From: Asticcacaulis sp. UBA2476
Lineage (GTDB): Bacteria > Pseudomonadota > Alphaproteobacteria > Caulobacterales > Caulobacteraceae
Assembly (NCBI GenBank): GCA_002342035.1
Contig: DDPE01000041.1
Coordinates: forward strand, 1-64,000
Direction of reading: 5' to 3'
Length of the DNA: 64,000 nt
Below are positions 62,565 through 64,000 of this stretch, piece by piece. Numbering within the stretch: the first letter of the stretch is position 1; each line of letters starts with the position of its first letter. Position numbers and translations under genes: made by a program. The notes under the pieces are model-generated. The model ran no database searches. It was not told the origin of the DNA and worked only from the letters and a program-made list of their open reading frames with translations.

Positions 62565-63470
62565 TTAGAGGTCGAGATTGAGGCGATAGGCGCGGTTGGC
62601 ATTGCGGCCAAACATATCGCGGCGCTCGTCGTCGGAAAAATCTGCGGTGATGTCATCAAAAGCATTGATGATTGTGGCGTAATCGGAAAACAGCTTATCG
62701 GTCGGCACGTCGGAGGCGAACATGACGCGATCCGTGCCGAAAATCTCAATGGCTTTGAGCACCAGCGGGCGAATGGACGCCGTTGTCCATTTACGCTCGA
62801 CAAAGCCCATGCCGGAAATCTTGGCCCAGACATGGGGCTGTGCGGCCAGTAATTTCATACCGGCCTCCCAGCGATCCATGTGATCCGCGCCATCCTTCAC
62901 CGGCATACCGGCGTGGTTGAGCATGACCGGAACATCCGGGTGTTTGGCGGCAAGCTCTGCGGCCTGCGCCATCTGGTTAGAATAGATTTGCAGATCAAAT
63001 GACATGTTATGCTTTGCCAGTTTGGCGTAGCCCGCCTGCCAGTGCGGATCATCCAGCAGATTGGCGGGTGTATAGCTGAAAAAGCCGTCCGGGTGCCAGT
63101 TGAGGATATGACGAATACCGCGCACGGATTTGTGGTGGCTATGGGCCTCCAGCAGGGCCTCGACATTGGGATCATTCAGGCCCGCAAAGGCGACCAGCGC
63201 GGTCGGCAGCCCTTCAGTATCGGACAGTCCCTGCAGCCACTGCGTCTCACTCAACGCCTGATCAGCGCGCGCCCCGGCATCGACATGAACCGTGCCGCGG
63301 ACATCAAAACCGATGGCATCAGCAAGGTAGTCAGAAGGTAGATAGGTCTTGGCGATCGCTTCGGTCGAGCCATTGACGCCGCTGTCATCAAACGGCGCTG
63401 ACAGCCAGTCATAGCGCAGCTTTTCCAGATCCCAGAGATGGATATGGGCATCAACAAAAGGCAGTTTCAT
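62565..63470 (-). CDS. Amidohydrolase-family sugar lactonase (L-rhamnono/L-fucono-lactonase type)
   Basis: A 301-residue amidohydrolase of COG3618, a group including L-rhamnono-1,4-lactonase and L-fuconolactonase. The N-terminal metal site is VDAHIHLWD (H9, H11); other hallmarks are RGIRHILNWHPDGF, VMLNHAGMPV and DRVMFASDVPTDKL near the C-terminus. In this locus it would hydrolyse L-rhamnono-lactone made by the dehydrogenase upstream. ATG 63470 has GGGGAAG 6 bp upstream; the longer frame crosses the palindromic repeat and is rejected. The substrate (rhamnono or fucono lactone) is not certain. Confidence 0.87.
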   Translation of the reverse strand: MKLPFVDAHIHLWDLEKLRYDWLSAPFDDSGVNGSTEAIAKTYLPSDYLADAIGFDVRGTVHVDAGARADQALSETQWLQGLSDTEGLPTALVAFAGLNDPNVEALLEAHSHHKSVRGIRHILNWHPDGFFSYTPANLLDDPHWQAGYAKLAKHNMSFDLQIYSNQMAQAAELAAKHPDVPVMLNHAGMPVKDGADHMDRWEAGMKLLAAQPHVWAKISGMGFVERKWTTASIRPLVLKAIEIFGTDRVMFASDVPTDKLFSDYATIINAFDDITADFSDDERRDMFGRNANRAYRLNLDL

Positions 63471-63490
63471 GCGCGCTTCCCCATCAATAT

Positions 63491-63650
63491 CTCCTCCCCT
63501 GTAGCCAAGCGTACGGGGGAGGTGGCACGGGAGTCGCCAAAGGCGAAAACCGTGACGGAGGGGGCAAAGAAGGGAGGGGCTGCCCCCTCCGTCATCCATG
63601 CGCCCTCACGGGCTTTAGATGCCACCTCCCCCGCTTGCGCAGGGGAGGAG
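63491..63650. repeat. 160-bp nested palindromic intergenic element
   Basis: Three exact inverted pairs are nested. The ends are CTCCTCCCCTG (63491-63501) and CAGGGGAGGAG (63640-63650). Inside are GGGGGAGGTGGCA (63515-63527) and its complement near 63620-63632, then TGACGGAGGGGGCA near 63553-63566 and its complement near 63581-63594. The whole element can fold as one long cruciform and carries no gene. It separates the SDR and lactonase genes, which appear to be in one operon, and looks like a dispersed repeat or a MITE-like insertion. A collapsed copy of its ends occurs at 31109-31131. Confidence 0.75.
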
Positions 63651-63658
63651 GATTAACA

Positions 63659-64000
63659 TTAGTACGTGGTGCGGCCACCCGACGTATCGAACACCGACGC
63701 CGTGGTGAACGAGCACTCTTCCGAAGCCATAAACGTCACCATAGCCGCCGATTCATCGACGATGCCCAAACGCCCCATCGGGATTTTTGAGCGCATATAA
63801 TCGACCTGAGACTGCGGCAATTGCGCCAGGATCGGCGATTCAAACGTCGCAGGCGTCAGCGCGTTGACGATCACGCCCTTGCCGGCCAGTTCCTTACCCA
63901 GCGACTTAGTGAAACCAATCACGCCCGCCTTGGAGGCCGAATAGGCCGAAGCGTTGGGATTGCCTTCCTTGCCCGCGACCGAAGCCACGTTGACAATCCG
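63659..64000 (-). CDS. SDR-family sugar dehydrogenase (5' end beyond the window)
   Basis: The C-terminal 113 codons of a classical short-chain dehydrogenase; the frame is open through the right edge. RIVNVASVAGKEGNPN holds the catalytic-serine strand region, SAYSASKAGVIGFTKSLGKELAGKGVIVNALTPA has the Tyr-x3-Lys pair, and the C-terminus is SCSFTTASVFDTSGGRTTY-like (ECSFTTASVFDTSGGRTTY). As the first visible gene of the SDR-lactonase-rhaT-lldD operon it could be L-rhamnose 1-dehydrogenase, L-fucose dehydrogenase or a later keto-acid dehydrogenase of the same pathway. The NAD(P)-binding half is not visible, so cofactor choice cannot be judged. Confidence 0.9.
   Translation of the reverse strand, partial: RIVNVASVAGKEGNPNASAYSASKAGVIGFTKSLGKELAGKGVIVNALTPATFESPILAQLPQSQVDYMRSKIPMGRLGIVDESAAMVTFMASEECSFTTASVFDTSGGRTTY

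Noticed and set aside
61421..62833. A 470-residue version of RhaT starting at 62833
   Set aside because: The extra 112 codons overlap the lactonase gene and are not conserved; GTG 62497 has a good ribosome-binding site and gives the family length.

Overview
The window looks like chromosome from an alphaproteobacterium of the Caulobacterales, most plausibly an Asticcacaulis- or Caulobacter-like plant-matter degrader. This is inferred from gene content: a DUF2794 gene, acnA divergent from ccmABCDG, a TonB-dependent receptor of the large Xanthomonas/Caulobacter type, and a class I ribonucleotide reductase without an ATP cone. I saw no phage, plasmid, transposase, CRISPR, rRNA or tRNA signature.

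Region 1 (1-5,300) is housekeeping: the 5' part of nrdA behind a promoter with two NrdR-like boxes 31 bp apart, panD, a DUF924 gene, a TetR regulator, a GT4 glycosyltransferase and an AT-rich orphan ORF. Region 2 (5,296-10,325) is phosphate scavenging: two paralogous PstS-like proteins, each behind a Pho box, and phnCDE. Region 3 (10,600-17,255) concerns polyamines: ornithine decarboxylase behind a strongly structured leader RNA with a possible 15-residue leader peptide, a small membrane protein, a deoxyhypusine-synthase-like enzyme, and agmatine deiminase plus N-carbamoylputrescine amidase. A membrane glycosyltransferase sits among them. Region 4 (17,486-22,600) holds a TonB receptor, a second membrane glycosyltransferase, a DUF2794 gene and an unassigned structured RNA of about 200 nt ending in an intrinsic terminator. 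Region 5 (22,671-31,080) holds acnB and acnA side by side, then the cytochrome c maturation operon ccmABCDG. Its ccmD is only 59 codons.

Region 6 (31,137 to the window end) is a 33-kb locus for rhamnogalacturonan-I (pectin hairy region). Exported enzymes are a GH2, a PL26-like exo-lyase, GH95, PL11, PL22, a CE12 acetylesterase, a DUF1961 (YesU-like) protein and an unusual GH43-GH35 fusion. Uptake is served by a very large TonB receptor, a GPH symporter and RhaT. Cytoplasmic GH105, rhamnose mutarotase, rhamnose isomerase, an FGGY kinase, an amidohydrolase-type lactonase, an SDR and L-lactate dehydrogenase would process the products. A DeoR regulator is the only regulator in the locus, but a perfect ATTGGT-N3-ACCAAT palindrome of the GntR/FadR type suggests a second one outside the window.

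Four things deserve attention: the ornithine decarboxylase leader, the RNA near 22.4-22.6 kb, a second hairpin-rich RNA candidate near 42.9-43.05 kb inside the pectin locus, and the GH43-GH35 fusion. A 160-bp nested palindromic repeat lies near the right edge, with a collapsed version at 31.1 kb.
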